64,000 nucleotides of DNA. Origin: G963556115 sp963666605 (GTDB lineage: Bacteria > Planctomycetota > SZUA-567). The notes beneath the pieces are model-generated. The model did no database searches and was not told the DNA's origin. It saw only the letters and a list, made by a program, of their open reading frames with translations. The DNA is taken from positions 434,001 through 498,000 of the forward strand of contig OZ223208.1 of the NCBI GenBank assembly GCA_965140405.1. Direction: 5' to 3'. The position numbers and the translations under genes were made by a program. Position 1 is the stretch's first letter. Each line of letters starts with the position of its first letter. This document shows positions 45,798 to 54,881 of this stretch, piece by piece.

Positions 45798-48128
45798 CTA
45801 CATGGCTTCTGAAGGTACAAACCCACCTACAGCAACACCCATATCTAATTCTTGTTGGACACTCACAGGTTCAGACATACCGAGGCTATTATGCCACTGC
45901 TTGAATACCGCAGAGACCTGATCTTGAAGATTATCTTTATCAATCCCTTTATTCTGCATCTGACGAGTCAAGAACGAAAGAACATCTTTGCTCGCCCTAT
46001 CCCCACTATCAGATAGACCTCCAGCAATATTCTTTGCCGAAGCAATTATTTCAGGCATCATCCCATTGAGCTGAGCAACAGGGAGAGGCTTCCCTAACTC
46101 TTTATATTCCTGCACCACTCTACATACACCATTAAGTACTTCATATGAATAGGCAAGTTCCTCGTTACATTCTGCCAAACGACTAACCCCAGCAGAGAAT
46201 GAATTTTCAGCAATACGCTCCGAGAAATCACCAATATTGAGCGCCAATACACGCAGAAGATCATTAGCTATAAGAGCATTACCGCGAGCCTGCACCATAT
46301 TATCTATTGCCCCTTGTAAAATGTCAGCAACATCTTCAACCTCTGCTGTCATTCCACTTCCAGAGAGTGCCAACTCTCCCCCATCCATTGCAGTTACTTC
46401 AGCTACTAGCATATTTGCACCTTCAAGAGCCTGCTCACAGCTTGAGACTAGTGACGCAGTAGTCATCGTATCACCCATAGCATCTTGAATCATTTCAAAT
46501 ATTTCAGGAGTATCCATTCCAAGTCCAGCAAATGCATCTATAGTACTATCAAAGAGTGCCTGAACATCTTGACTAGTAATAATCTCCGAAAACGGATTCT
46601 CAACCATCATGTGATTTGATAATCCAACTGAAGCACCACCAGCATACCCGAAACCACCTGACCCACTTCCTCCGTCACCCTCGCCACCATCATCAGAACC
46701 AGAAGCATCTGCTGCGGCACCATCATCACCTTGACCACCCAGTTCTTGCCCACCAAGTTCATTAATAGTATCAAGCACTCCTTGAGTGTCACCGTTCTCA
46801 AGCCCATCTATAATATCACCGATAAGCCCCTCCAAAGCACCAGAATCACCGGGAGCATCTCCTGTAGCTCCATCACCAGCATCTGGTATACCCGGTAGAT
46901 CTGGTAAAGCTGGTGTCGCAGCAGGTATTTGTGGCACAACAGGGTCACCTCCTATAGTAAAAGTAAACCCTACGATAGCATTATTCAGATAATTGCCCGA
47001 ATTTTTCCCATAAAATTCCGCACTCATAGAGAGCGTATACTGAGTTCCTTCTTTAAACTCAATACTATTATTGGTAGCAATTTCATCAAGGTCAAGCATC
47101 AAGACTGTCCTTGCCGCATTGAACTCATGATTCAGGTAACATTCACCTAGTGTAATACTCATACCATCACTATCACTAATTGTAATCACCCCTGAAGTAT
47201 CATGAACACAGACATGGCTCTGAAAACCAATATGAATAGCACCAGCATCACCATAAGCAGGCCCAGTTATATATGCAAGACCCGGATCAAAATACCCTAT
47301 TGGCAACACTCCGTCAAAGTCAGAAATTTTATCCCGATCAAAGTACTCATCTACAACATTGACATTGCCCTTCTCTAAGTCCCAGTCACCGCCAGCGTTC
47401 TCGTTACCTGTATCATCAATACTTGCAGCCACCTCAGCTCCACTTATTTCGGCAATAGCAGAGATAAGCTCATCACCAAGCTCCCCCGCACCAGAGCCAC
47501 ATGAGACAAGATCTATCCTACCATCTTCAGTAATTAGCCCACCAAGAGCAGAGAAGAACTCTTGCTGCTCCAAGTCAGAGCTTAAAGATTGAGCGGAAAC
47601 TTGCTCGAGCGAAGCCAGTATCAACTCACCATCAGAGTTACCATGCGTCACAATACCAATACTATCAAACTCCCTACCACCAGATAGAGCTTCAAGTTCA
47701 TCTATAATATCCTGGAGATTATCGGTATCTCCATCAAATGAAACAACCAAGACTCCATCAGCTACAGCACCAATAAGATCATCTATATCACCTATATCTG
47801 TATTTACAATTATTGCTTTGAGTCCCCCTCCATCTGTACTACTACCAAGCTCTACACCGTCGAGAGCCTCCAAAGCATTATCCAGAGCAGTATCAACACT
47901 CTCACCTTGCTCAGTACTACCCGGGTCAAAATTATCAACATTGCCCCCATCAGAATCACCAGAATCGGAATCTGAATCACCACTTACTCCCACCGGGTCA
48001 GCCGCCACATCTGCAGACTCTGCTCCATCAGCATCAGCTGCAACTCCTGCCTCAGCAACAGCAGCAGCAGCAGCAACACTTCCATCAAGTACAATTCTTT
48101 CTTCCATCCGCATCAGCTTACTGATCAT
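45798..48128 (-). CDS. DUF4347 exoprotein with LEPR-XLL-like N-terminus
   Basis: A 776-residue acidic protein. No normal signal peptide is present; the start MISKLMRMEERIVLDG carries a motif like the LEPR-XLL / L-E-x-R-I-V-F-D-G tag that begins many large surface proteins. Residues 18-100 are Ala/Asp/Ser low complexity, then DUF4347 (about 103-265: LKAIIVNTDIGDIDDLIGAV; VTHGNSDGEL; LVSCGSG). A beta-rich stretch follows (to about 400), then a Pro/Gly/Asp linker and an all-helical C-terminal region (about 530-776). It is rich in Asp, which suits calcium binding. An open frame runs upstream to 48221, but AAGGGG stands 8 bases before the ATG at 48128. The adjacent divergent export operon is the likely route out. 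Confidence 0.85.
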   Translation of the reverse strand: MISKLMRMEERIVLDGSVAAAAAVAEAGVAADADGAESADVAADPVGVSGDSDSDSGDSDGGNVDNFDPGSTEQGESVDTALDNALEALDGVELGSSTDGGGLKAIIVNTDIGDIDDLIGAVADGVLVVSFDGDTDNLQDIIDELEALSGGREFDSIGIVTHGNSDGELILASLEQVSAQSLSSDLEQQEFFSALGGLITEDGRIDLVSCGSGAGELGDELISAIAEISGAEVAASIDDTGNENAGGDWDLEKGNVNVVDEYFDRDKISDFDGVLPIGYFDPGLAYITGPAYGDAGAIHIGFQSHVCVHDTSGVITISDSDGMSITLGECYLNHEFNAARTVLMLDLDEIATNNSIEFKEGTQYTLSMSAEFYGKNSGNYLNNAIVGFTFTIGGDPVVPQIPAATPALPDLPGIPDAGDGATGDAPGDSGALEGLIGDIIDGLENGDTQGVLDTINELGGQELGGQGDDGAAADASGSDDGGEGDGGSGSGGFGYAGGASVGLSNHMMVENPFSEIITSQDVQALFDSTIDAFAGLGMDTPEIFEMIQDAMGDTMTTASLVSSCEQALEGANMLVAEVTAMDGGELALSGSGMTAEVEDVADILQGAIDNMVQARGNALIANDLLRVLALNIGDFSERIAENSFSAGVSRLAECNEELAYSYEVLNGVCRVVQEYKELGKPLPVAQLNGMMPEIIASAKNIAGGLSDSGDRASKDVLSFLTRQMQNKGIDKDNLQDQVSAVFKQWHNSLGMSEPVSVQQELDMGVAVGGFVPSEAM

Positions 48129-48540
48129 GACTTGCCCCTTAAAAAATCTGCAACATTTATAGATAAATATATAAACAAAAGTTACATTTATTATAACCTC
48201 TAAATCAATAATTATCCACAATTAATTATACCTTTTTGAAAGTTTTTTTACACCTCACTAGTACAATTTAGTTATCAGCACTACCCCACAAACATATTCC
48301 CAAAACAAGTCTAACAAAATACCCTTTTGATAGCACAAGAACCTGACATAATATCTATACTCAGCAAAACAAGTAATTATAAAAAAACTTAAAAAAACAC
48401 CAATAACAGTAGACAATACCATAACCGTCCTGTATACTTATGTTGTTATATATTATAGGACTTAGACGCTAATTGTGGATAGACTAAAGTAACCTAATAT
48501 TATTTCTAAAATAGATATGTAGACGAAACTGGGGAAAAAG
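48129..48540. other. Divergent promoter region between DUF4347 and export operon
   Basis: About 410 AT-rich bases that must hold both promoters. An imperfect inverted repeat (GTCCT at 48427-48431, AGGAC at 48457-48461, with TATA-rich inner arms) sits about 80 bases before the TolC gene and could be an operator. This is only suggestive. No gene was seen. Confidence 0.4.
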
Positions 48541-50223
48541 TTGTCTGAAAAAAAAATACCTACCAGCAGTGAATACAAAAACAGTTCAAGCTTATCCAGC
48601 ATATGCTTCATACATTTAGCACTTATTTGTTTTATATTTGTTTCAGGCTGTACAGTACCAACTGAAGAAGAAGAACTCAAGACACGCATGATAAATGCGT
48701 CTATGGACATGGAGGTCTACAACTCCATGAAGCCAGAGCTTATTCAAGGAGTCGATCTAAATAAAGCGATAAGTCTTGGCTTAACCTATAATCTAGAACT
48801 CTGGCTATCCAAGCAGGAGTTAGCTATACAAAAAGAGCTCAAGAGTGGTGCCATTGCCAACATGCTTCCAAAGCTAACCGCAGACATCAACATGGGTCTT
48901 CGTGACAGTTTCAGCGCTTCGAACTCAGTAGGACTCTTTTCAGGTCAAGAAGCACAAAACGTAACCTACTCTCATAGCGACATGAAACAACATACATACG
49001 GTGGCGTCAACCTACTTTGGAATGTCTTAGACTTTGGTGTTTCATACTACCGTGTCCGCCAACAAGGAAGTAAGACCCTTCACGCCCTTCACGAAATTAG
49101 ACGTATCAAGCAGAAGCTTGCCTATGACATTTCCCAGGCATACTGGCAATGCGTCACCCTTGAAATAATTGTTGAACGCGGCAAAGCTATAAAAGCAAAA
49201 ATTAACTCCGAGCTAGATTCAATAAGTGAGAGTCAAGGAAATGGTAGGATTTCAGCTTCAGTAGCAATTGAGAGACGTTACCCACTAAAGTCACAATTGA
49301 TAAAACTTGATAACTATACTGAGATGTATAACACATCCAAGCTCCGCTTGGCACAATTAATGGGTCTTCCAATTGGCGCAGAATTCTCGCTAATTTACCA
49401 TATTGATGACAACCCAACTCTAGATCTTGATGTTGAAGCTCTTGAAACACAAGCACTCAACCGACGCCCAGAGCTATTCCAAGAAGATCTTCAGGAAGCT
49501 ATAACTCATGATGAAGCAAGAGCGACTATCCTTAGTATGCTTCCTAGCCCACAACTATTCCTAAATCCTTCTGGTGATGATAATAAGTACCTGTACTATA
49601 ATTCATGGCTTTCAGCTGGTATGAATGTAACATGGAATCTCCTTGAAGTTCCCAATAAAATATTCAAGGCTAAATCAGAATACAAACGCATGGACTTTAT
49701 TCGTAAAAAGCGCATGGCTCTTGCTGTAGCAATAATTACTCAGCTAAGAATTGCAGCTATTGAGTATGACTTTGCAATTACTAGATATACTCAGCTAAAG
49801 GATCTAGCTAGCGATAGCGCACAGATAACGATAAATACCCAAGAAGCCGCCAAATCAGGAAAAGGTAAAAAGAGCCTCGTTATCAATAAGGAGATTGATG
49901 CACTACGAGACTTCGCCGCTAGTATGGAGGCCTACAGCAGAGTCATGATAGCAAAGGCCAGAATATCAAACACTATAGGCATAGACCCTACTGATAGTGG
50001 TACATTCAGTACATCACTGCCAATCAGGTCAAGCATAGACTCGCCTACAAATCAAAATATGGTCTATATAACAGACTCCACCTCGCCAGTTGTTACAGAA
50101 AAAGCAATCATCTTCGAGCCTACCTCACGCGAGGCAACAAAAGAAGAAGGAATTCAATTTATTGATGAACAGAGCCCTATCATACTTGACCAGTATAGTA
50201 CTCAGCCAAAGCCAATATATTAG
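48541..50223 (+). CDS. TolC-like outer-membrane efflux lipoprotein
   Basis: A 560-residue protein. The start is TTG with GGGG 6 bases upstream; no better start lies near. The lipobox VSGC gives a lipidated C37. Four TolC-type helix/strand modules follow (DINMGLRDSFSASNSVG; QKLAYDISQAYWQCVTLE; and a second half NRRPELFQEDLQEAITHDEARATI, NKEIDALRDFAASMEAY). The repeated hairpin structure is that of the OMF family that forms the channel through the outer membrane. Residues after 480 form a Thr/Ser-rich tail. It is the first gene of a four-gene unit. Confidence 0.88.
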   Translation: MSEKKIPTSSEYKNSSSLSSICFIHLALICFIFVSGCTVPTEEEELKTRMINASMDMEVYNSMKPELIQGVDLNKAISLGLTYNLELWLSKQELAIQKELKSGAIANMLPKLTADINMGLRDSFSASNSVGLFSGQEAQNVTYSHSDMKQHTYGGVNLLWNVLDFGVSYYRVRQQGSKTLHALHEIRRIKQKLAYDISQAYWQCVTLEIIVERGKAIKAKINSELDSISESQGNGRISASVAIERRYPLKSQLIKLDNYTEMYNTSKLRLAQLMGLPIGAEFSLIYHIDDNPTLDLDVEALETQALNRRPELFQEDLQEAITHDEARATILSMLPSPQLFLNPSGDDNKYLYYNSWLSAGMNVTWNLLEVPNKIFKAKSEYKRMDFIRKKRMALAVAIITQLRIAAIEYDFAITRYTQLKDLASDSAQITINTQEAAKSGKGKKSLVINKEIDALRDFAASMEAYSRVMIAKARISNTIGIDPTDSGTFSTSLPIRSSIDSPTNQNMVYITDSTSPVVTEKAIIFEPTSREATKEEGIQFIDEQSPIILDQYSTQPKPIY

Positions 50224-50292
50224 CATATCTAACGACCGTTTTCACTAGAGATATTAAACGATATACATATCAAATTATAAGGAGGCAATCAG

Positions 50293-51147
50293 ATGAGATT
50301 TAAGCACTCGGTTCTCCTAAATATGAGATCAGTAATGCAGCCAAAGGTAAGGCTACTCTCAACAAAAGCGCTATCAATAATACTATTTATATCGATCATA
50401 TTTCTTTCAAATTCAACAATTTCACAATGTGATGAGATCCTGATGGACGATATAAAGCTAGCTGATGAAGATATAAATGGTGACAAAGTTAGAGTCTTTC
50501 TAATTGCTAAAAATCAAGCAACCATCTCTGCTGAGATATCTGGTAGAATTATTTCATTACCATTTGTAATGGGTGAAACCTTCAACAAAGGTGATATACT
50601 TGTAGAGCTAGACTCAGAGCTCGCAGTCGCTGCAAGAGACAAAGCAGAAAAAGAGCTAGAAGCAAGCACACTTAATCTTGAAGCAATCAGAGATCTCCGC
50701 AGCAGAGAAGATGCTACTCTCGTAGAACTCATAAATGCCGAGCGAGATGAAGCTATTGCCAAAGCAGGTCTTATTCTTGCGAAGAAGAATCTCTCAATGT
50801 GTAAAATAGCTGCCCCATACGCAGGGCGTATAGTAAAGGTCGAGCGTAACGAACACGAGCTTGCCTCTTCGGGTGATCCATTGCTAAGTATCATTGATGA
50901 CAACACCCTTCTTGCCCATTTTTTACTACCTATTTCAAAATTCCCAAGTACAACTATCGGTACTGAAATTACAATTACCATACCACTAATTGATAACGTG
51001 ATTAAAGCAAAGATCAGTCAAATTTCTGCAACACTAGACGCCGCTAGTGGAACTTTCGAGGTAGCTGCTGATATCGACAACTCCGACAAACTTCTGAGGG
51101 CTGGAATGAGCGGTTGGTTCACCCCTAGCGAAATCAAAGAAGACTAG
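50293..51147 (+). CDS. Periplasmic adaptor (HlyD/AcrA-like)
   Basis: A 284-residue protein. After a hydrophobic N-terminus (IILFISIIFLSNS) the lipoyl half-motifs ISAEISGRIISLPFVMGETF and CKIAAPYAGRIVKVE flank a coiled coil (about 110-165). The rest matches the beta-barrel domain of membrane-fusion proteins. It should bridge inner membrane and the TolC channel. AAGGAGG is spaced 7 bases before the ATG. It follows the TolC gene by 69 bases. Confidence 0.88.
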   Translation: MRFKHSVLLNMRSVMQPKVRLLSTKALSIILFISIIFLSNSTISQCDEILMDDIKLADEDINGDKVRVFLIAKNQATISAEISGRIISLPFVMGETFNKGDILVELDSELAVAARDKAEKELEASTLNLEAIRDLRSREDATLVELINAERDEAIAKAGLILAKKNLSMCKIAAPYAGRIVKVERNEHELASSGDPLLSIIDDNTLLAHFLLPISKFPSTTIGTEITITIPLIDNVIKAKISQISATLDAASGTFEVAADIDNSDKLLRAGMSGWFTPSEIKED

Positions 51148-51148
51148 A

Positions 51149-52546
51149 GTGAACGATATGAATAAAAAAGCTACCAATAATAACAATACCATTGTGCTTG
51201 AGCAGACAGTAAGAACACTTGCGTCACTCAACTCACTGTTAATTGAAGCAAGCCAGTGCAAGAATGATAATTCTTTTATCTTCCACATTCTAAATCACAC
51301 GGTCTCATATATCTATTATGACAGAGCCATACTTTTAAATGGAACGGGTAAGAAGATCCTCGGAGTTTCAGGTACATCAAAGCCAGCAACCAACACTCTA
51401 CTGATAAGCAACCTAAAAAATATCTGCAAGCATTTAGTAGATCCAGAAAAGGTACAGATAATCAACGATGACTCTTTTTCTAACATACCATCACTCTGGG
51501 AAGAGTATAAAGAAAATAATTCTGGGACATCCTTACTATTAATTCCACTGCTAAACAATACCGAATCAAGTAGTTCAAAACCAAGTGCGCCATTACTCAT
51601 ACTTGAAAGATGGAATTCACGTCCTTGGAGAGAGAACGATATAAAAATAACCTCCCCTTTGCAGAAAGGCTACAGTGGTATTTGGCATCTGAGAAATGCT
51701 AACAGCAATAGAGTGACTATAAAAAAGAAGGGGCACAAGATACTTCTACTGCTCTTCTTAGTTGCTGCTCTTGCTTCCTTACAGGCCTACAAGATATCAG
51801 AGCGTATTGTATCACCTTGTGAAGTTGTACCGGAGAACCCTGATTCAATTACAACAGAGATAGATGGTGTTATAAAAGAAGTGCTTGTAAAACCTGGAGA
51901 AGTTGTCAATGAGGGGGACACACTTGTAGAACTCACCCCAGATATATTTCTTGAAGAGCTGACTTCCGCTGAGCAACAGGTAAAAATAACCAAATCAGAG
52001 TTTGCCAGAACAGAAGCTCAAGCTGTTACAGATATGCAAGCCCGAGGTCTACTAGTAGGACTTGAGAACCAGCTAAAAAAAGACATGACACGGCTAAGTC
52101 TTGCAAAATATAGGGTAGAAAAGAGTAAAATTCACGCTACTAAGTCTGGGGTAGTGATGATGAGCAACCCACATGATTGGGAGGGTAAACCTGTCATGAC
52201 TGGCGAGAGAATCATGCTTATAATCACTCCAAGTGATAATAAGATCGAGATATACCTTCCACTTGACGACAAGATAGACTTTCCAGAAGACGCCAAGGTT
52301 AAAGTTATTCTAAATACAGATTCCGCTACTTCACGTAGCGCACACCTTACTTATTTATCAGAGCACGCTACAGTATCACCAAACGGAGTCCCATGCTTTC
52401 TTGCTGAAGCGATGTTCGATACACCAGTAGAGAATATGAGAATGGGAGTTCAAGGTACAGCGGTAATATATGGCAAGAAGGTATCACTTGGCTACTGGTT
52501 GATCAGACGTCCACTTGCAGCAATCCGAAACTTTATAGGCATATAA
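51149..52546 (+). CDS. HlyD-family adaptor with N-terminal GAF-like domain
   Basis: A 465-residue protein. Residues about 15-180 look like a divergent cytoplasmic GAF domain (VRTLASLNSLLIEA; GTSLLLIPLLNN; PWRENDIKI). A membrane helix lies at about 195-212 (ILLLLFLVAALASLQAY). The periplasmic part has HlyD lipoyl halves (TEIDGVIKEVLVKPGEVVNEGD; KIHATKSGVVMMSN) with a coiled coil between. The start GTG at 51149 lies one base after the previous stop; an ATG at 51158 is an alternative. The layout makes it a sensor as well as an adaptor. Confidence 0.83.
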   Translation: MNDMNKKATNNNNTIVLEQTVRTLASLNSLLIEASQCKNDNSFIFHILNHTVSYIYYDRAILLNGTGKKILGVSGTSKPATNTLLISNLKNICKHLVDPEKVQIINDDSFSNIPSLWEEYKENNSGTSLLLIPLLNNTESSSSKPSAPLLILERWNSRPWRENDIKITSPLQKGYSGIWHLRNANSNRVTIKKKGHKILLLLFLVAALASLQAYKISERIVSPCEVVPENPDSITTEIDGVIKEVLVKPGEVVNEGDTLVELTPDIFLEELTSAEQQVKITKSEFARTEAQAVTDMQARGLLVGLENQLKKDMTRLSLAKYRVEKSKIHATKSGVVMMSNPHDWEGKPVMTGERIMLIITPSDNKIEIYLPLDDKIDFPEDAKVKVILNTDSATSRSAHLTYLSEHATVSPNGVPCFLAEAMFDTPVENMRMGVQGTAVIYGKKVSLGYWLIRRPLAAIRNFIGI

Positions 52547-52563
52547 GGATAGGTTGATACCAT

Positions 52564-54687
52564 ATGGCGAATAAAACCCTTCCAACACTCAGAGCAGATC
52601 TAGAGTTGACTATTGCACCCAATGAGGAGGGTGGTGCGCCAATGTGGATGCTTCACGACCCGCTACATGCAACCTTTACACAGATAGACTGGATACAATT
52701 TGAAATTATCAAACGCCTAGATAAGCCCCAAACATTTGAAGAGCTTATAAGTCGGCTAAATACTGAGACAACGATACGCGAAGATGACAAAGAGATAATG
52801 TCATTTATAGAGGACCTTTTCAAGCATGGCCTAACCAGTTCATCTCTTTACAAGAGTAGTGCCCAATTAGAAGCAGAGCAAGACTCTCGAAAGCAAGGTG
52901 CGTTGAAATGGATTATCTTCCATTATCTATACTTTAGAATACCAATAATACATCCTGACAAATTTCTTGAGAGCTCTATGCCAATATTTAGAGCACTCAG
53001 TTCTAAGTTTTTCTTACTAATATACTTTTTAGTCAGCGCAATCGGCCTATTCTTTCTTAGCCAGCGTTTTGATGAGTACGTCCACACATTTACAAACTTT
53101 TTAAACCCTAAAGGAATTTTTATTTATGGTGTTTCAATTGCAGCACTAAAAATAATCCATGAATTCTCACACGCCTTTACTGCTAAATACTACGGTAACC
53201 GTGTACCAACAATGGGTCTGGCATTCATTGTACTCTGGCCTATTCCATACTGTGATGTTACAGATAGCTGGCGAATGAGTTCTAGAGAAAAACGCCTAAG
53301 AATAAGTGCTGCTGGTATTATTGCAGAACTTGTTGTTGCAGGGTTTGCTCTATTTATATGGGGTATAAGTGACGATTCACCACTAAAAAGTATGGCGTTT
53401 GTTCTGTCATCATTATCACTAATTGGCACATTACTTGTTAATCTAAATCCACTCATGAGATTTGATGGTTACTATATTTTTTCTGATCTTACAGGCATAG
53501 ACAACCTTCAATCTAGAGCGTTCTCTATGACCCGTTGGTTCTACCGTAGAATTTTACTGGGCATAAATACTCCTTGTCCAGAACCAACCCTGAGCTTTAA
53601 GCGAAAATTCTTTATGATAGTATACTCTGTCAGTACTTGGATCTATCGATTCTTTTTATATACCGGTATTGCCATCGTAGTCTACTATACCTTCCCCAAG
53701 ATTATCGGCATATTTATGTTCGGCACAGAGATAGTGATATTCCTAATCAAGCCATTGTATAATGAATTCACTACAGATTATAAATTAATCTCAGGTAAGA
53801 AGATAAGCCTCAGATTTGCACTATTTGTTATTGCTGTCTTCTGCCTTTTTATATGGATATCAGTACCCTTTACACGCCATACCAGCCTTCCGGCAATTAC
53901 CACAGCCGAAGAGACTCAAATTTTATATAGTCCACAACCAGGTATTATTTCTAAATTAAAAATCAAACGAGGAACTGAAGTTAAGAGTGATGAGATACTT
54001 ATGATTATTTCATCAAAAAAACTTATGGCTGATATAATCATTGCAGAACTTACTGTCAAGCAGTTAGCAAATGACCTCAGACAGCTCTCTTCACAGCCAA
54101 AAAATAAGGGGCTAGTACCACAAATTCAAGAGACCTACCTTAGAGCCAAGGCAGAACTCAGAGCACTTCGCAAACTTACAACTCAGAGTAATGTAAAAGC
54201 CGAATTTAGTGGTACTGTTACTGACTTCAAAGAAACTCTCAAGAATGGTGTTGCTGTTTATAAAGGTGAAGAGCTTGGTAAAATTTATAATTTGAATAGT
54301 CTCAGTATTAGAGTATACGCGACATCTAGTCAAGCAGAGGATTTAAATATTGGTGATGAACTTATATTCACTCCTAATTACTCGACCTACAAGGATTATA
54401 GTAGCAAAGTTTATATTACAAAAATACACAGAATGAGAGAAGATTTTTTACAGCATCCAGAACTTTCGTCTTTACAAGGCGGTCCAATAGATGTAAGCCC
54501 AAACAGAGATGGTAAGTTAAAAATAATGAAGAGTTACTTTGAAATTGAGTGCGACTTTAAAAAGAATGATATCGATATCCGTTTCGACCAGCCTGGCAGA
54601 GTTACATACTGGAGCAAGCCAAGATCGTACTTACAGGACTTCATAGAGCATGTCTACCAAATAATTATTAGAGAATCAGGGGTTTAG
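52564..54687 (+). CDS. M50 (site-2 protease-like) metallopeptidase with lipoyl/HlyD-like arm
   Basis: A 707-residue membrane protein. Residues 1-95 resemble a PqqD-like winged domain (DPLHATFTQIDWIQFEIIKRL). The membrane core has the zinc motif HEFSH (H199, E200, H203) and the third ligand D301 in NLNPLMRFDGYY, as in site-2 proteases. About eight membrane helices are present. Residues after 450 form a lipoyl/HlyD-like arm (SPQPGIISKLKIKRGTEVKSDE; VKAEFSGTVTDFKETLKNGV), reaching the periplasm. No ATPase or pump gene is in the operon, so this protein is the only inner-membrane part. Last gene of the unit, 17 bases after the GAF-HlyD gene. Confidence 0.88.
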   Translation: MANKTLPTLRADLELTIAPNEEGGAPMWMLHDPLHATFTQIDWIQFEIIKRLDKPQTFEELISRLNTETTIREDDKEIMSFIEDLFKHGLTSSSLYKSSAQLEAEQDSRKQGALKWIIFHYLYFRIPIIHPDKFLESSMPIFRALSSKFFLLIYFLVSAIGLFFLSQRFDEYVHTFTNFLNPKGIFIYGVSIAALKIIHEFSHAFTAKYYGNRVPTMGLAFIVLWPIPYCDVTDSWRMSSREKRLRISAAGIIAELVVAGFALFIWGISDDSPLKSMAFVLSSLSLIGTLLVNLNPLMRFDGYYIFSDLTGIDNLQSRAFSMTRWFYRRILLGINTPCPEPTLSFKRKFFMIVYSVSTWIYRFFLYTGIAIVVYYTFPKIIGIFMFGTEIVIFLIKPLYNEFTTDYKLISGKKISLRFALFVIAVFCLFIWISVPFTRHTSLPAITTAEETQILYSPQPGIISKLKIKRGTEVKSDEILMIISSKKLMADIIIAELTVKQLANDLRQLSSQPKNKGLVPQIQETYLRAKAELRALRKLTTQSNVKAEFSGTVTDFKETLKNGVAVYKGEELGKIYNLNSLSIRVYATSSQAEDLNIGDELIFTPNYSTYKDYSSKVYITKIHRMREDFLQHPELSSLQGGPIDVSPNRDGKLKIMKSYFEIECDFKKNDIDIRFDQPGRVTYWSKPRSYLQDFIEHVYQIIIRESGV

Positions 54688-54816
54688 CAAGACAATATAA
54701 TTATTTATCAATGAGGTAACCTCTTATTAATATATATATTCCCTAGAATAATGCTGGTAAAGCTTAAATCTACTCCATAATTTTTAAAACCCTAATACTC
54801 ATAGAACTAATGCCGC

Positions 54817-54855
54817 AAAAAAAAGGCACACATCTAACAAATAGATATGTGCCTT
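54817..54855 (-). terminator. Intrinsic terminator after infB
   Basis: On the minus strand a 14-bp stem (AAGGCACATATCTA with TAGATGTGTGCCTT, one G-T pair) runs into a T tract. It begins 26 bases past the infB stop. Confidence 0.9.
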
Positions 54856-54881
54856 GATGATTCCAACTACTATATTCTTAG

